Assembly: GCA_964449845.1 (NCBI GenBank)
Contig: CAYVES010000076.1
Coordinates: 1 to 10,172, forward strand
DNA length: 10,172 nt
DNA from: SOKG01 sp964449845
GTDB taxonomy: Bacteria > Chloroflexota > Dehalococcoidia > SZUA-161
Direction: 5' to 3'
In this document: piece after piece, positions 1 to 6,574 of the stretch
Layout: every line of letters begins with the position of its first letter
Position numbering within the stretch: position 1 is the stretch's first letter
Notes under the pieces: model-generated
What the model was told of the DNA's origin: nothing
The model's database searches: none
The model's input: only the letters and a program-made list of their open reading frames with translations
Made by a program: the position numbers and the translations under genes

Positions 1-1
1 C

Positions 2-1360
2 GGGGTCATACCTGAGGACTATGTTCCAAGAACCACAAAGGCACTGGCGAAAGGTACCGACGGCGTGGAAGCACGGCCGTTCGAGTTTGAATTGATGAGG
101 AAGGATGGCTCACGGATCAGCATTGAAGCAACGACGCTCGCTGCGAAGAGGCGAGGTAAGCTTGAGGTTATATGCATCGTCAGGGACATCACCGAGCGCA
201 AGAAGGCAGAGGAGGCGCTACGACAAAGGGAGCAAGATTATTCAGTCCTATTGGAGAGCACGTATGATGGCATCGCTGTTGTTGATGCCGAAACGTTGAA
301 GCTGGTCTTCGGCAATCGCCGTGCCGCGAGAATGTTCGGGTTCGATCCAATACTTGACGACGCACTCGGGCTGGACGTACTTGAGTTCGTGCACCCTGAG
401 GATAAGGAGATGGCCATCAGGGCGTTCGCGGAAGACGTGTATCAACTGGAGCGGCGTCAGACATACGAGCTTAGGGCGAAGACAAAGGATGGTAGAGAGA
501 TATGGGTAAGCGCTCTTGGAACAAGAATTGAATTTCAGGGAAGATTAGCGGTTTTGCTTTCAATGGTAGACATCACCGAGCGCAAGCGAGCGGAGGAAGA
601 GAGACAGAGGATGGAGCAGCAGCTTCAACTCGCTGGACGGCTGGCTGCAGTCGGTGAGCTGGCAGCAGGCGTCGCCCACGAGTTGAACAACCCCCTCGCC
701 GCAGTCCAGGCGTTCGCTCAGTTTCTCGCAGGCAGGGATAACCTGGATGAAACTACAAAGAGCGATGTGGAAACTATCTACAGGGAGGCACAGCGTGCCA
801 CCAGAATAACCACCAACCTGCTTCGCTTCGCCCACAGGCATAAGCCAGAGAAACGGCTCATCCCTATCAACGAAAGCCTTGAGAAAAGCCTGGAACTGTA
901 CGCCTACCGGATGAAGCTCAACAATATAGAGGTATTGTTGGAACTGGATGCCGACCTTCCAATGACCATGGCTGACCCCGATCAGATGCATCAGGTCTTT
1001 GTGAACATTATCAGCAACGCCGAGCAGGCTATGACAGAGGCCCATAGCAAAGGCAAACTTCGTGTCAAGACGCAAAGGGCAGGCGAGGTGGTCCGAATAG
1101 CTTTTGCTGATGACGGCCCTGGCATCTCAGAAGACAACTTGAACAGGATATTTGACCCATTCTTCACCACCAAAGATGTGGGAAAGGGAACAGGCCTCGG
1201 TCTTAGCATTTGCTATGGCATTGTGGAAGAGCATGGCGGCCACATATATGCCAGGAGCAAGCCTGGCGAAGGAACGACCTTTGTGGTGGAGTTACCCGTT
1301 GCCTTTGATGAACAGCCGGTTGCTGAGCAAGCCAGCTCAATCGAGGGCCAGAAGGCCTAA
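2..1360 (+). CDS. PAS/PAC sensor histidine kinase, 5' end cut by window
   Basis: The frame is open to the left edge, so the true start lies outside; a GTG at 65 is internal, because the residues before it continue a PAS fold. About 452 residues are visible. Seen in order: the end of one PAS/PAC domain finishing in DITERKKAEE (about residues 1-71), a second PAS/PAC domain (about 79-200) finishing in DITERKRAEE, a short coiled linker, then a HisKA dimerisation domain with H-box AGVAHELNNPL (phospho-accepting His about residue 226). The HATPase_c domain follows, with N-box NIISNAEQAM (Asn about 339), DDGPGI, FDPFFTTK and GTGLGLS (396-402). All ATP-binding boxes are intact, so the kinase should be active. 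No membrane segment is visible in this part, and the sensed signal is unknown. No response regulator gene lies downstream; the next gene is convergent, so its partner is upstream or elsewhere. The NtrB-like H-box family call is firm. Confidence 0.93.
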   Translation, partial: GVIPEDYVPRTTKALAKGTDGVEARPFEFELMRKDGSRISIEATTLAAKRRGKLEVICIVRDITERKKAEEALRQREQDYSVLLESTYDGIAVVDAETLKLVFGNRRAARMFGFDPILDDALGLDVLEFVHPEDKEMAIRAFAEDVYQLERRQTYELRAKTKDGREIWVSALGTRIEFQGRLAVLLSMVDITERKRAEEERQRMEQQLQLAGRLAAVGELAAGVAHELNNPLAAVQAFAQFLAGRDNLDETTKSDVETIYREAQRATRITTNLLRFAHRHKPEKRLIPINESLEKSLELYAYRMKLNNIEVLLELDADLPMTMADPDQMHQVFVNIISNAEQAMTEAHSKGKLRVKTQRAGEVVRIAFADDGPGISEDNLNRIFDPFFTTKDVGKGTGLGLSICYGIVEEHGGHIYARSKPGEGTTFVVELPVAFDEQPVAEQASSIEGQKA

Positions 1361-1527
1361 GATAGACCAAGCCCAGGGAACAATATCGAGACCTCATCAA
1401 GCCCCCTACAGGCTTTCGCGCGCCGCACTTGGCAGGGCATCCCAGTTTCATCCGCGCAAATGCTGCCACTATATAGCCCGCACAACATCAACAGCATAGG
1501 AGACGCCCCCTGTCCGAATTCGGGTTC

Positions 1528-1665
1528 CGAGGTCAAACGCCTGGTATTTGATAGAGGTTGCCTTCTCATAGGGTGTTGTGGTGAAAGGGAAGCCCTTCTG
1601 CGCAGGGGAAGCAATGGGGGATCCACAATTGAAAAAAGCGGCTCCGAAATCGACCTTTGACCTCG
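1528..1665. repeat. Widely spaced perfect 10-bp inverted repeat
   Basis: CGAGGTCAAA at 1528-1537 is the exact reverse complement of TTTGACCTCG at 1656-1665, with 118 bases between. The right copy also lies inside a smaller inverted pair, ATCGA (1649-1653) and TCGAT (1663-1667). No open reading frame of a mobile element lies between the arms. It could be a chance match, a remnant of a small inserted element, or a long-range stem in read-through RNA. Confidence 0.4.
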
Positions 1666-1683
1666 ATAGGAAGACTCAAAGCC
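1631..1683 (-). terminator. Weak candidate terminator of the DivIVA-like gene
   Basis: Read on the minus strand, just after the stop codon at 1690, GGCT (plus-strand complement at 1680-1683) can pair with AGCC (1640-1643). An inner ATCGA/TCGAT-type stem lies between them, and a run of six T follows (plus-strand A-run 1632-1637). The outer stem is only four base pairs with a long interior, so this is a poor match to a classical intrinsic terminator. Confidence 0.22.
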
Positions 1684-1689
1684 AGTAGT

Positions 1690-2874
1690 TCATTTCTTGG
1701 TCGTCAGTACTATTCTTCTGAGAGGGGGTTTCTCTCGTCTGTCTTGAGGAGGGTATAGCTTGTCAGCCTCCTTGAGCCTATCTGAGACCCTTTCTACTTC
1801 GGGTAGGGCTTCAAGGAAGCTAAGAAGCGGGATATGAGTCCGCAAAAGGAGTTTGATTCTGATGCCGCTACCAGCTGATCCTTTCACATCCAGGACCTTA
1901 ATCTGAGGTGCCCTTGCCAGGTGCTTGTGTAATTTCAGAATTCGATCTAGGGCTACGGGAGGTGGGATCGCTAATTCAACAGTGCCATGGTAAAGCGTAG
2001 GGCTTTCCTTTTTGTCCCCCTCTTCTTGATCGAGGGAGAGCTGCGGTTGCATTTCTTCGGCTACTGTGTCTGCTTGTAAACACACAGCCGCTTCTGGTCC
2101 GGATGGTGAAGGGGCTCCGGTTTCTTCTTCCGTAGATATGGCTGTCATTTCTTCAGCGTACTCATAGTTTGAAAGCAATTCCTCACAGACTCTCTCAAAC
2201 TTCTCTCTTATCTCCTCTTCTCCTAGCTGCTTGCTCCTTAGCAGTAGCTGCTCGGCTTCTTGCCTGATACGTTGTGCCTCCACTTCAGCCTTTCCTATCG
2301 CCGCTCTTAGAATGCTCTGTGCTTCCTCCTCAGCAACGCCTTTGGCGCTCCCCACTTCCTTTTGCGCCGATCCCATCATCTCCTGGGCCTGCCGTTCCAC
2401 AGTTTCAGACTTCTGTTTTGCCTCGGCGATGATCTTGTTGGCCTCCTCCTTGGCAGGTGTTTTGATTGCTTCCGCCTTTTCTTCTGCCGCTCTTATGATG
2501 CCCTGGGCCTGTTGCTCAGCAAATGCAACCTTTTCTTGTGCGCTCACTTCCGCTCGTTGCTGAGCTTCAGCAATGATTCTCTCAGCTACTGCCTTGGCTT
2601 TCTCTTCGGCTCTGGTGATGATGGTGATAGCCCTGGCTTCTGCTTTCCTCTTGGTTTCTATGTTGATGCCCTTTGCCTGTTCTTCAGCCTCGACCACGGT
2701 CTTTTCGGCAAGCCTTGTGAGGGAATGCAGATGCCCCAATTTGTTTGCCAGGTCGTTGTTCTGGTCTATCAGTCTACCGATAAAAGCAGACACTTCGGCT
2801 TCATGCAGCCCGTTCTTGACTATGCTGAATTGCTGCCCCCAAATCTCCTTTACCTTACCACCTGTTGTGACCAT
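1690..2874 (-). CDS. DivIVA-like coiled-coil protein with C-terminal alpha/beta domain
   Basis: A 394-residue protein with three visible parts. Residues 16-47, beginning FSIVKNGLHEAEVSAFI, resemble the DivIVA/GpsB amino-terminal module (an F..V..G....EV..F pattern followed by the start of a coil). Residues about 50-245 form a long, charged, Ala/Glu/Lys-rich coiled coil with recurring II-x-x-A and AEEKA motifs, partly in 22-residue (two-hendecad) spacing, as in ATP synthase b-subunit-like stalks. A Ser/Pro/Glu-rich acidic linker (about 246-300) leads to a compact C-terminal domain (about 300-370) with two predicted beta strands around helices. There is no signal peptide or transmembrane segment. 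The ATG at 2872-2874 has only a modest AAAAGG upstream. Family members organise poles, septa or envelope growth; a similar scaffold role here is inference. It converges on the kinase gene and follows arsM on the same strand after about 300 bases, so it is probably transcribed on its own. The C-terminal domain is not one I can name. Confidence 0.8.
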   Translation of the reverse strand: MVTTGGKVKEIWGQQFSIVKNGLHEAEVSAFIGRLIDQNNDLANKLGHLHSLTRLAEKTVVEAEEQAKGINIETKRKAEARAITIITRAEEKAKAVAERIIAEAQQRAEVSAQEKVAFAEQQAQGIIRAAEEKAEAIKTPAKEEANKIIAEAKQKSETVERQAQEMMGSAQKEVGSAKGVAEEEAQSILRAAIGKAEVEAQRIRQEAEQLLLRSKQLGEEEIREKFERVCEELLSNYEYAEEMTAISTEEETGAPSPSGPEAAVCLQADTVAEEMQPQLSLDQEEGDKKESPTLYHGTVELAIPPPVALDRILKLHKHLARAPQIKVLDVKGSAGSGIRIKLLLRTHIPLLSFLEALPEVERVSDRLKEADKLYPPQDRREKPPLRRIVLTTKK

Positions 2875-2953
2875 AGTCGTTATGACCTTTTGTGGCTGAC
2901 TGGTGTTCGTACAAGATTCTAGTAGGGCTAGTGCAGCTCGGCAATAGGAATTT

Positions 2954-2975
2954 AGTCCCTGCCGCCGGCAGGACT
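2954..2975. repeat. Strong GC-rich stem-loop upstream of the DivIVA-like gene
   Basis: AGTCCCTGCC (2954-2963) pairs with GGCAGGACT (2967-2975) across a 3-base GCC loop, giving nine pairs with one bulged C. It lies about 80 bases before the DivIVA-like start codon and about 195 bases past the arsM stop on the same (minus) strand. No T-run follows on the minus strand, and only TTT follows on the plus strand, so it is not a textbook terminator. It could end arsM read-through or sit in the 5' leader of the next gene. Confidence 0.5.
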
Positions 2976-3112
2976 TTGGTATTGGTACTCAGTACTGTTC
3001 TCATCAGTTGCCTGGCGCACAAAGCGGTATTAATAGGAAAGTGCTGCAGTCGCGGAAAAAGGGGGGACATTGGTGTTGTCTTGTGGTGGATGGAACAGAC
3101 GCTAGAGGGCTA

Positions 3113-3143
3113 ACATCTTCCAGATGTGATAACCCGAAGATGT
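3113..3143 (-). repeat. Nested alternative stem-loops just past arsM
   Basis: ACATCTTC (3113-3120) pairs perfectly with GAAGATGT (3136-3143) across 15 bases. The same left arm can instead form a tight six-pair hairpin with AGATGT (3122-3127) over a TCC loop. The two folds exclude each other. The element begins 27 bases after the arsM stop. No T-tract follows on the minus strand, so termination would not be classical; 3'-end protection or a factor-assisted stop are possible roles. Confidence 0.45.
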
Positions 3144-3170
3144 CGTTTTCAAGGCCGTATTTGCATTGCG

Positions 3171-4010
3171 CTAAGCTGTACCGTTTGACTTGCCCCCGCG
3201 GACTTTTATGCTCAGGACCGAACCTGCAATCCCATTCACTTCTTCAGGCGGTATTCCCTGCTTGTCAATGATCGCCGCTGCGGTGGGACCGTTAGCCATA
3301 AACTCGATCGGGAAACATGTCTCATCAACTATCGTGACCTCTTGAAAGCCAGCCGCTTCTATGGCCCCTAGGTATTCGTCCCTCAACATTGCTCCGGCAA
3401 GACAGCCGACGTAGGCCTCAATAGAGTTGTTTATGAAATCCGGAAGCTCGTTTAGCAAAACTATGTCAGAGACCATCAGCTTCCCCCCTGGTTTCAGCAC
3501 CCTGAACGTTTCCCTGAACACCCTTTCCTTGTCAGGTGAAAGATTGATAACACAGTTTGAGATGACTGCGTCAACAGAACTATCAGCAACGGGTAGGTTC
3601 TCAATCTCGCCGAGCCTGAACTCTACATTTCCGTAATCTCCCCTGGAGGCGTTTTCTCGTGCCTTTTCAATCATCTGCGGCGTCATATCCACGCCGATAA
3701 CTCTTCCCTCTTTGCCCACTTTGCTAGCAGCAAGAAAGCAGTCGAATCCCGCACCCGAACCAAGGTCAAGAACCGTTTCGCCTTCCCTCAAAGAGGCGAG
3801 AGCAACAGGATTCCCGCAGCCGAGGCCCAAATTCGCCCCTTTGGGAACCGCTTCAAGTTCCTCCTCGCTATATTCTATGTTCCTACCAATATCCTGAGCC
3901 AGATCAGTGCTTCCACAGCAGGAACTTGTACGAGCACAACACGAACTGCCCTGTCTGGCAATTCTGGCATAGCCCTCTCGCACAGCTTTCCTTGTTTCCT
4001 CCTCTTTCAT
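3171..4010 (-). CDS. arsM: Arsenite S-adenosylmethionine methyltransferase
   Basis: Transfers methyl groups from S-adenosylmethionine to trivalent arsenic in the cytoplasm, giving methylated and partly volatile arsenicals. The start is set at the ATG at 4008-4010 because a near-perfect ribosome binding site (4014-4023) lies four bases upstream; a TTG five codons earlier falls inside that site. The 279-residue product is of usual ArsM length. SAM motif I is VLDLGSGAGFD (80-90), with GVD at 106-108. Conserved arsenic-binding cysteines appear in GLGCGNP (Cys65), SNCVINL (Cys153) and VGCLAGA (Cys203). A Cys-rich amino terminus carries CC at 24-25 and 31-32, one of which probably supplies the fourth thiol. 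The C-terminal region fits the family. No arsR, arsB or arsC is next to it. It is divergent from the kor operon and has its own promoter with palindromic elements that may be an operator. Confidence 0.93.
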   Translation of the reverse strand: MKEEETRKAVREGYARIARQGSSCCARTSSCCGSTDLAQDIGRNIEYSEEELEAVPKGANLGLGCGNPVALASLREGETVLDLGSGAGFDCFLAASKVGKEGRVIGVDMTPQMIEKARENASRGDYGNVEFRLGEIENLPVADSSVDAVISNCVINLSPDKERVFRETFRVLKPGGKLMVSDIVLLNELPDFINNSIEAYVGCLAGAMLRDEYLGAIEAAGFQEVTIVDETCFPIEFMANGPTAAAIIDKQGIPPEEVNGIAGSVLSIKVRGGKSNGTA

Positions 4011-4013
4011 TTC

Positions 4014-4023
4014 AATCACCTCC
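4014..4023 (-). promoter_or_regulatory. Ribosome binding site that fixes the arsM start
   Basis: On the minus strand this reads GGAGGTGATT, an almost complete complement of the 16S rRNA 3' end, with three bases (GAA) before the ATG at 4010. It is the strongest ribosome binding site in the window and rules out the upstream TTG as the start. Confidence 0.85.
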
Positions 4024-4034
4024 AAAGCTGTCCG

Positions 4035-4058
4035 CCTTCAGGTCAGGATGCCTGAAGG
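4035..4058 (-). repeat. Stem-loop in the arsM leader
   Basis: CCTTCAGG (4035-4042) and CCTGAAGG (4051-4058) are perfect 8-bp inverted arms around an 8-base loop. If arsM transcription starts near 4071, the hairpin forms in the 5' untranslated leader, about a dozen bases before the ribosome binding site. It could act as an mRNA element or as a DNA operator downstream of the start point. Confidence 0.55.
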
Positions 4059-4107
4059 GCAGGTGCACCTACCATCTATTATATCGCAGATGAACGCGCG
4101 ATTCATC
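4058..4107 (-). promoter_or_regulatory. arsM promoter with operator-like palindromes
   Basis: On the minus strand TATAAT (plus-strand ATTATA 4078-4083) is a perfect -10 hexamer placed for a start near 4071; the -35 is poor. Directly upstream of it, in the spacer and -35 zone, lies GATGAA (4089-4094) N7 TTCATC (4102-4107), a perfect 6-bp inverted repeat with the TGAA...TTCA look of many ArsR/SmtB-type operators. At the expected start point lies a perfect 10-base palindrome AGGTGCACCT (4061-4070), extended by matching GG and CC outside one mismatch (4058-4073). A strong -10, a weak -35 and flanking dyads suggest a regulated promoter. Operator identity is inference. Confidence 0.55.
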
Positions 4108-4129
4108 CCGTCCACTGACGCGAGGAGAT

Positions 4130-4158
4130 TTGTAAAGGAATTTCGAATTTGATATACT
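4130..4158 (+). promoter_or_regulatory. Candidate promoter of the kor operon
   Basis: TTGTAA (4130-4135) and TATACT (4153-4158) have the ideal 17-base spacing and match the sigma-70 consensus at four and five of six positions. The predicted start is near 4165, leaving a leader of about 130 bases before korD at 4298. No strong structure or riboswitch was recognised in that leader. The spacer contains the palindrome TTCGAA (4143-4148). Confidence 0.55.
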
Positions 4159-4297
4159 GAACCTGTCTGGTGGAATAGCTCACCGCACAGAAACTAACCG
4201 CCCTAAAGCTGTAAGCAAGAGCAAGCCAGAGGTGCCGTGGCGGGGAGTGCTCGGAAATTGGAAACTGCGGTCGGACATCAGCGTAAAAGGTGCTGCT

Positions 4298-4564
4298 ATG
4301 AAGTTGTGGAGAACACCCTTCGATCAGGCGGAAAAGGCCACCAAACCGCCAGAAGTGCTGGTCGACAAGGAAAGATGCAAGGGGTGCGGCTACTGCGTGG
4401 AGTTCTGCCCGAGGGGTGTACTCGAGATGAGCGAGGAACTGAGCCCCAAGGGCTACACGCTCGCCGTGGTAGGCGACGAGAGCAAGTGCCTGGGCTGCGG
4501 CCTGTGTGATGTCCTCTGCCCCGAATTCGCCATCCACCTGGAATCAAGCCACAACGAGAACTGA
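4298..4564 (+). CDS. korD: 2-oxoacid:ferredoxin oxidoreductase, delta (ferredoxin) subunit
   Basis: A small 88-residue electron-transfer subunit that carries electrons from the catalytic core to free ferredoxin. It has two classical [4Fe-4S] motifs, CKGCGYCVEFCP (27-38) and CLGCGLCDVLCP (64-75), with all eight cysteines and both prolines present. The start is the ATG at 4298, with AAAGG seven bases upstream; an in-frame GTG at 4232 would add 22 residues unlike the family. It is the first gene of a delta-alpha-beta-gamma operon; korA follows after 12 bases. Which 2-oxoacid is used cannot be told from this subunit. Confidence 0.9.
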   Translation: MKLWRTPFDQAEKATKPPEVLVDKERCKGCGYCVEFCPRGVLEMSEELSPKGYTLAVVGDESKCLGCGLCDVLCPEFAIHLESSHNEN

Positions 4565-4576
4565 CGGGACTTCTGT

Positions 4577-5728
4577 ATGTCTGAAGACGGAGTACTCTGC
4601 GGAACATTTTTCATGAACGGCGATGTGGCCTGCGCCGAGGGAGCCATCAGTGCAGGTTGCCGTTTCTTTGCCGGCTATCCCATCACGCCCGCCACCGAGG
4701 TAGCCGAGAGGATGAGTGAGAGGCTCCCCCATGTGGGAGGTGTATGTATCCAGATGGAGGACGAGATGGCCTCTATGAATGCCGTATTGGGCGCATCCTG
4801 GGCAGGGATGAAGGCGATGACAGCCACCTCCGGACCCGGGTTCAGTCTAATGATGGAGAACCTGGGCTTGGGAGTGATGCTGGAAACGCCCTGCGTTTTG
4901 GTTAACATACAGCGTGCTGGCCCATCCACCGGGTTGCCCACCCTGGCGGCACAGGGAGACATGATGCAGGCGCGGTGGGGCTCCCATGGCAGCTACGAGA
5001 TCATCGCGCTCGTTCCCAGCTCTCCCCAGGAGATATTCGACCTTACCATTACGGCGTTTAACCTGTCGGAGAGATACCGGGTTCCTGTGCTCGTGATGTC
5101 CGACGAAGCCGTGGGGCATATGAGCGAGAAGGTAGTGATACCCCGTATAGCACCCGAGGAACTTGTAAGTCGGCGGCGTCCCGACGTAGCGCCGGAGCAA
5201 TACCTGCCCTACAAATCAGACGGGGATTTGGTCCCCCCGATGGCCGTAGCCGGCGAGGGCTACCGCTTCCACGTCACCGGCCTTACCCATGACGAGAGAG
5301 GATACCCGGTAATGACCGCCGATGCCCAGGACCAGCTGGTGCGCCGGCTGGTGGACAAGATCAGGCTTAACAGGAACGACATACTGAAATATGAAGAGGT
5401 TGGGGTCGAAGGTGCAGAGGTCATAGTCTGCGCCTATGGAATCACCGCCCGCATTGCCCGTCTCGCGGTCCAGCAGGCACAGGATGAGGGTATTCGGGCA
5501 GGACTGCTACGGCTGATAACAGTGTGGCCGTTTGCCGAGGACCGCATCAGAGAGCTTGCGCAACAGGTTAAGGCTTTCGTAGTCCCGGAGATAAACTACG
5601 GCCAGATTGTCCTAGAGGTGGAGAGGTGTGCTGCGGGCAAGGCCAGCACGCTGCTAGTGCCGCACATGGGAGGCGGCGTGCACTCTCCTCAGACCATCCT
5701 GAAAGCCATAAAGGAAGCAGTGCAATGA
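4577..5728 (+). CDS. korA: 2-oxoacid:ferredoxin oxidoreductase, alpha subunit
   Basis: Alpha subunit of the cytoplasmic ThDP- and iron-sulfur-dependent enzyme that converts a 2-oxoacid plus CoA to acyl-CoA, CO2 and reduced ferredoxin, reversibly. At 383 residues it matches the usual KorA length. The family signature GYPITPATE is at 33-41, preceded by NGDVACAEGAISAGC. A second conserved block (ED-E-ASMNAVLGASWAG followed by TATSGPGFSLMMENLG) helps form the ThDP and CoA site. The C-terminal part carries the usual domain II (AYGITARIAR, then LRLITVWPF). The ATG at 4577 has a poor ribosome binding site 12 bases after korD, so translational coupling is likely; Met13 at 4613 is a possible alternative. 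It overlaps korB by four bases (ATGA). The 2-oxoglutarate type is favoured from overall resemblance, but another 2-oxoacid, including a branched-chain or aryl one, cannot be excluded. Confidence 0.9.
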   Translation: MSEDGVLCGTFFMNGDVACAEGAISAGCRFFAGYPITPATEVAERMSERLPHVGGVCIQMEDEMASMNAVLGASWAGMKAMTATSGPGFSLMMENLGLGVMLETPCVLVNIQRAGPSTGLPTLAAQGDMMQARWGSHGSYEIIALVPSSPQEIFDLTITAFNLSERYRVPVLVMSDEAVGHMSEKVVIPRIAPEELVSRRRPDVAPEQYLPYKSDGDLVPPMAVAGEGYRFHVTGLTHDERGYPVMTADAQDQLVRRLVDKIRLNRNDILKYEEVGVEGAEVIVCAYGITARIARLAVQQAQDEGIRAGLLRLITVWPFAEDRIRELAQQVKAFVVPEINYGQIVLEVERCAAGKASTLLVPHMGGGVHSPQTILKAIKEAVQ

Positions 5729-6570
5729 CAAACACGGTAACTGTAGAGGAAAACACCATAGACTCTTTGCTAAGGTTGGATAGGATGCCGCACATCTGGT
5801 GCTCTGGGTGCGGCATAGGGCCGGCAGTGGGATGCTTTATCAGGGCTATTTGGCGTGCTGGTCTGGACCCGGACAAAATGGCGCTGGTTTCGGGAATAGG
5901 CTGCGCTGGCAGGGCAGCGGGTTATGTTAAGCTAGACTCCTTTCACACCACACACGGTCGGGCCCTCCCCTTCGCCACTGGCTTGAAAATGGGAAACCCT
6001 GAGTTGAATCTGGTGGTGTTCTCGGGAGATGGCGACCTGTTAGCCATAGGAGGTAACCACCTCATCCACTCCGCTCGTCGCAATATCGATATGACCGTCA
6101 TCTGCATAAACAATTTCAACTACGGGATGACCGGCGGCCAGATGGGGCCGACCACCCCCCTCGATGCCCGCAGCACCACCTCGCCCTACGGCAACTTCGA
6201 ACACCCTTTCAATGTGCCTTATCTGGTGGCTGCCAGTGGCGCCACATACGTCGCCCGCTGGACGGTGCTGCACACGCGTCAACTGGAGAGTTCTATCGCC
6301 GAGGCACTGACCAAACCTGGTTTCAGCTTTATAGAGGTACTGAGCCCTTGCCCAGAGTTATACGGACGCATGAACAAGCAGTCAAAGGGGCTGGACACGA
6401 TGCACGCGTACCAACAAAGAAGCATAGTTAAGGATGGAGCCGATCCCAGGGACGTAGCCATAACTTCGAACGGCCACATCGTTGTGGGCAAGTTCGTCGA
6501 CATAGAACGTCCGACTTTCTGGGACTATCACAAGCAAATGCTTGACAGGGCACAAGGAAAGCAACCTTAG
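5725..6570 (+). CDS. korB: 2-oxoacid:ferredoxin oxidoreductase, beta (ThDP-binding) subunit
   Basis: Beta subunit carrying thiamine diphosphate and the [4Fe-4S] cluster next to it. The start is the ATG at 5725 in the ATGA overlap with korA, with AAGGA upstream; a GTG at 5626 lies deep inside korA and is not used. In the 281-residue product the cluster ligands are seen as C26-S-G-C29-G, Cys60 (GIGCAG) and Cys209 (SPCPELYG), spaced like those known for 2-oxoacid oxidoreductases. The ThDP/Mg motif is GDGD (101-104) with N129-N130-F about 26 residues on, followed by YGMTGGQMGPTTP (133-145). HTTHGRALPFATGLKM (74-89) is also typical. All catalytic motifs are complete. A 53-base gap with a small hairpin separates it from korC. 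Confidence 0.92.
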   Translation: MTNTVTVEENTIDSLLRLDRMPHIWCSGCGIGPAVGCFIRAIWRAGLDPDKMALVSGIGCAGRAAGYVKLDSFHTTHGRALPFATGLKMGNPELNLVVFSGDGDLLAIGGNHLIHSARRNIDMTVICINNFNYGMTGGQMGPTTPLDARSTTSPYGNFEHPFNVPYLVAASGATYVARWTVLHTRQLESSIAEALTKPGFSFIEVLSPCPELYGRMNKQSKGLDTMHAYQQRSIVKDGADPRDVAITSNGHIVVGKFVDIERPTFWDYHKQMLDRAQGKQP

Positions 6571-6574
6571 CTAA

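Larger units (their letters stand above)
1361..1689. other. Convergent intergenic region, no gene seen
   Basis: This stretch separates the 3' ends of two convergent genes. Short frames on both strands have no recognisable motif, no good ribosome binding site and low-complexity Arg/Ser/Pro-rich translations. It contains a small stem AAGCC/GGCTT (1399-1403 and 1411-1415, 7-base loop) just after the kinase gene, without a T-tract, and a 10-bp widely spaced inverted repeat listed separately. Confidence 0.6.
2875..3170. other. Intergenic region between arsM and the DivIVA-like gene
   Basis: About 296 bases with no convincing gene: short frames on both strands lack ribosome binding sites and family motifs. 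The region holds two clear stem-loops (2954-2975 and 3113-3143, listed separately), an 11-base palindrome GTACTCAGTAC at 2985-2995, and a purine-rich run near 3055-3068. No strong sigma-70 promoter for the minus-strand gene was recognised, although an AT-rich TATTAATA lies near 3030. Confidence 0.55.

Noticed and set aside
560..1075. 171-codon minus-strand frame inside the kinase gene
   Set aside because: It lies antisense to the HisKA and HATPase domains, which have complete conserved motifs on the plus strand; its translation has no recognisable motif.
1357..1660. Short frames on both strands in the convergent gap (for example 1460-1660 plus, 1357-1626 minus)
   Set aside because: No ribosome binding site, no motif, atypical composition; each overlaps inverted repeats or the kinase stop.
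1361..1689. tRNA-like GGTTCC segment near 1524
   Set aside because: It does not fit the T-loop consensus, and no cloverleaf arms or CCA end can be built around it.
2231..2922. Long plus-strand frames opposite the DivIVA-like gene, rich in Leu, Phe, Cys and Ser
   Set aside because: The repetitive Ala/Glu/Lys codons of the minus-strand coiled coil create these antisense frames; the hydrophobic look is a codon mirror effect, and no ribosome binding site is seen.
2855..3271. Short frames between arsM and the DivIVA-like gene
   Set aside because: No family motif, no ribosome binding site, and they run into the real genes on either side.
4011..4025. TTG start for arsM at 4025
   Set aside because: The codons between 4025 and 4011 are the ribosome binding site of the ATG at 4010, and ArsM proteins typically begin near that Met.
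4232..4297. GTG start for korD at 4232
   Set aside because: It adds 22 residues not typical of the delta subunit; the ATG at 4298 has a well-spaced AAAGG.
5626..5724. GTG start for korB at 5626
   Set aside because: It would overlap korA by about 100 bases; the ATG at 5725 in the ATGA overlap fits both spacing and family length.
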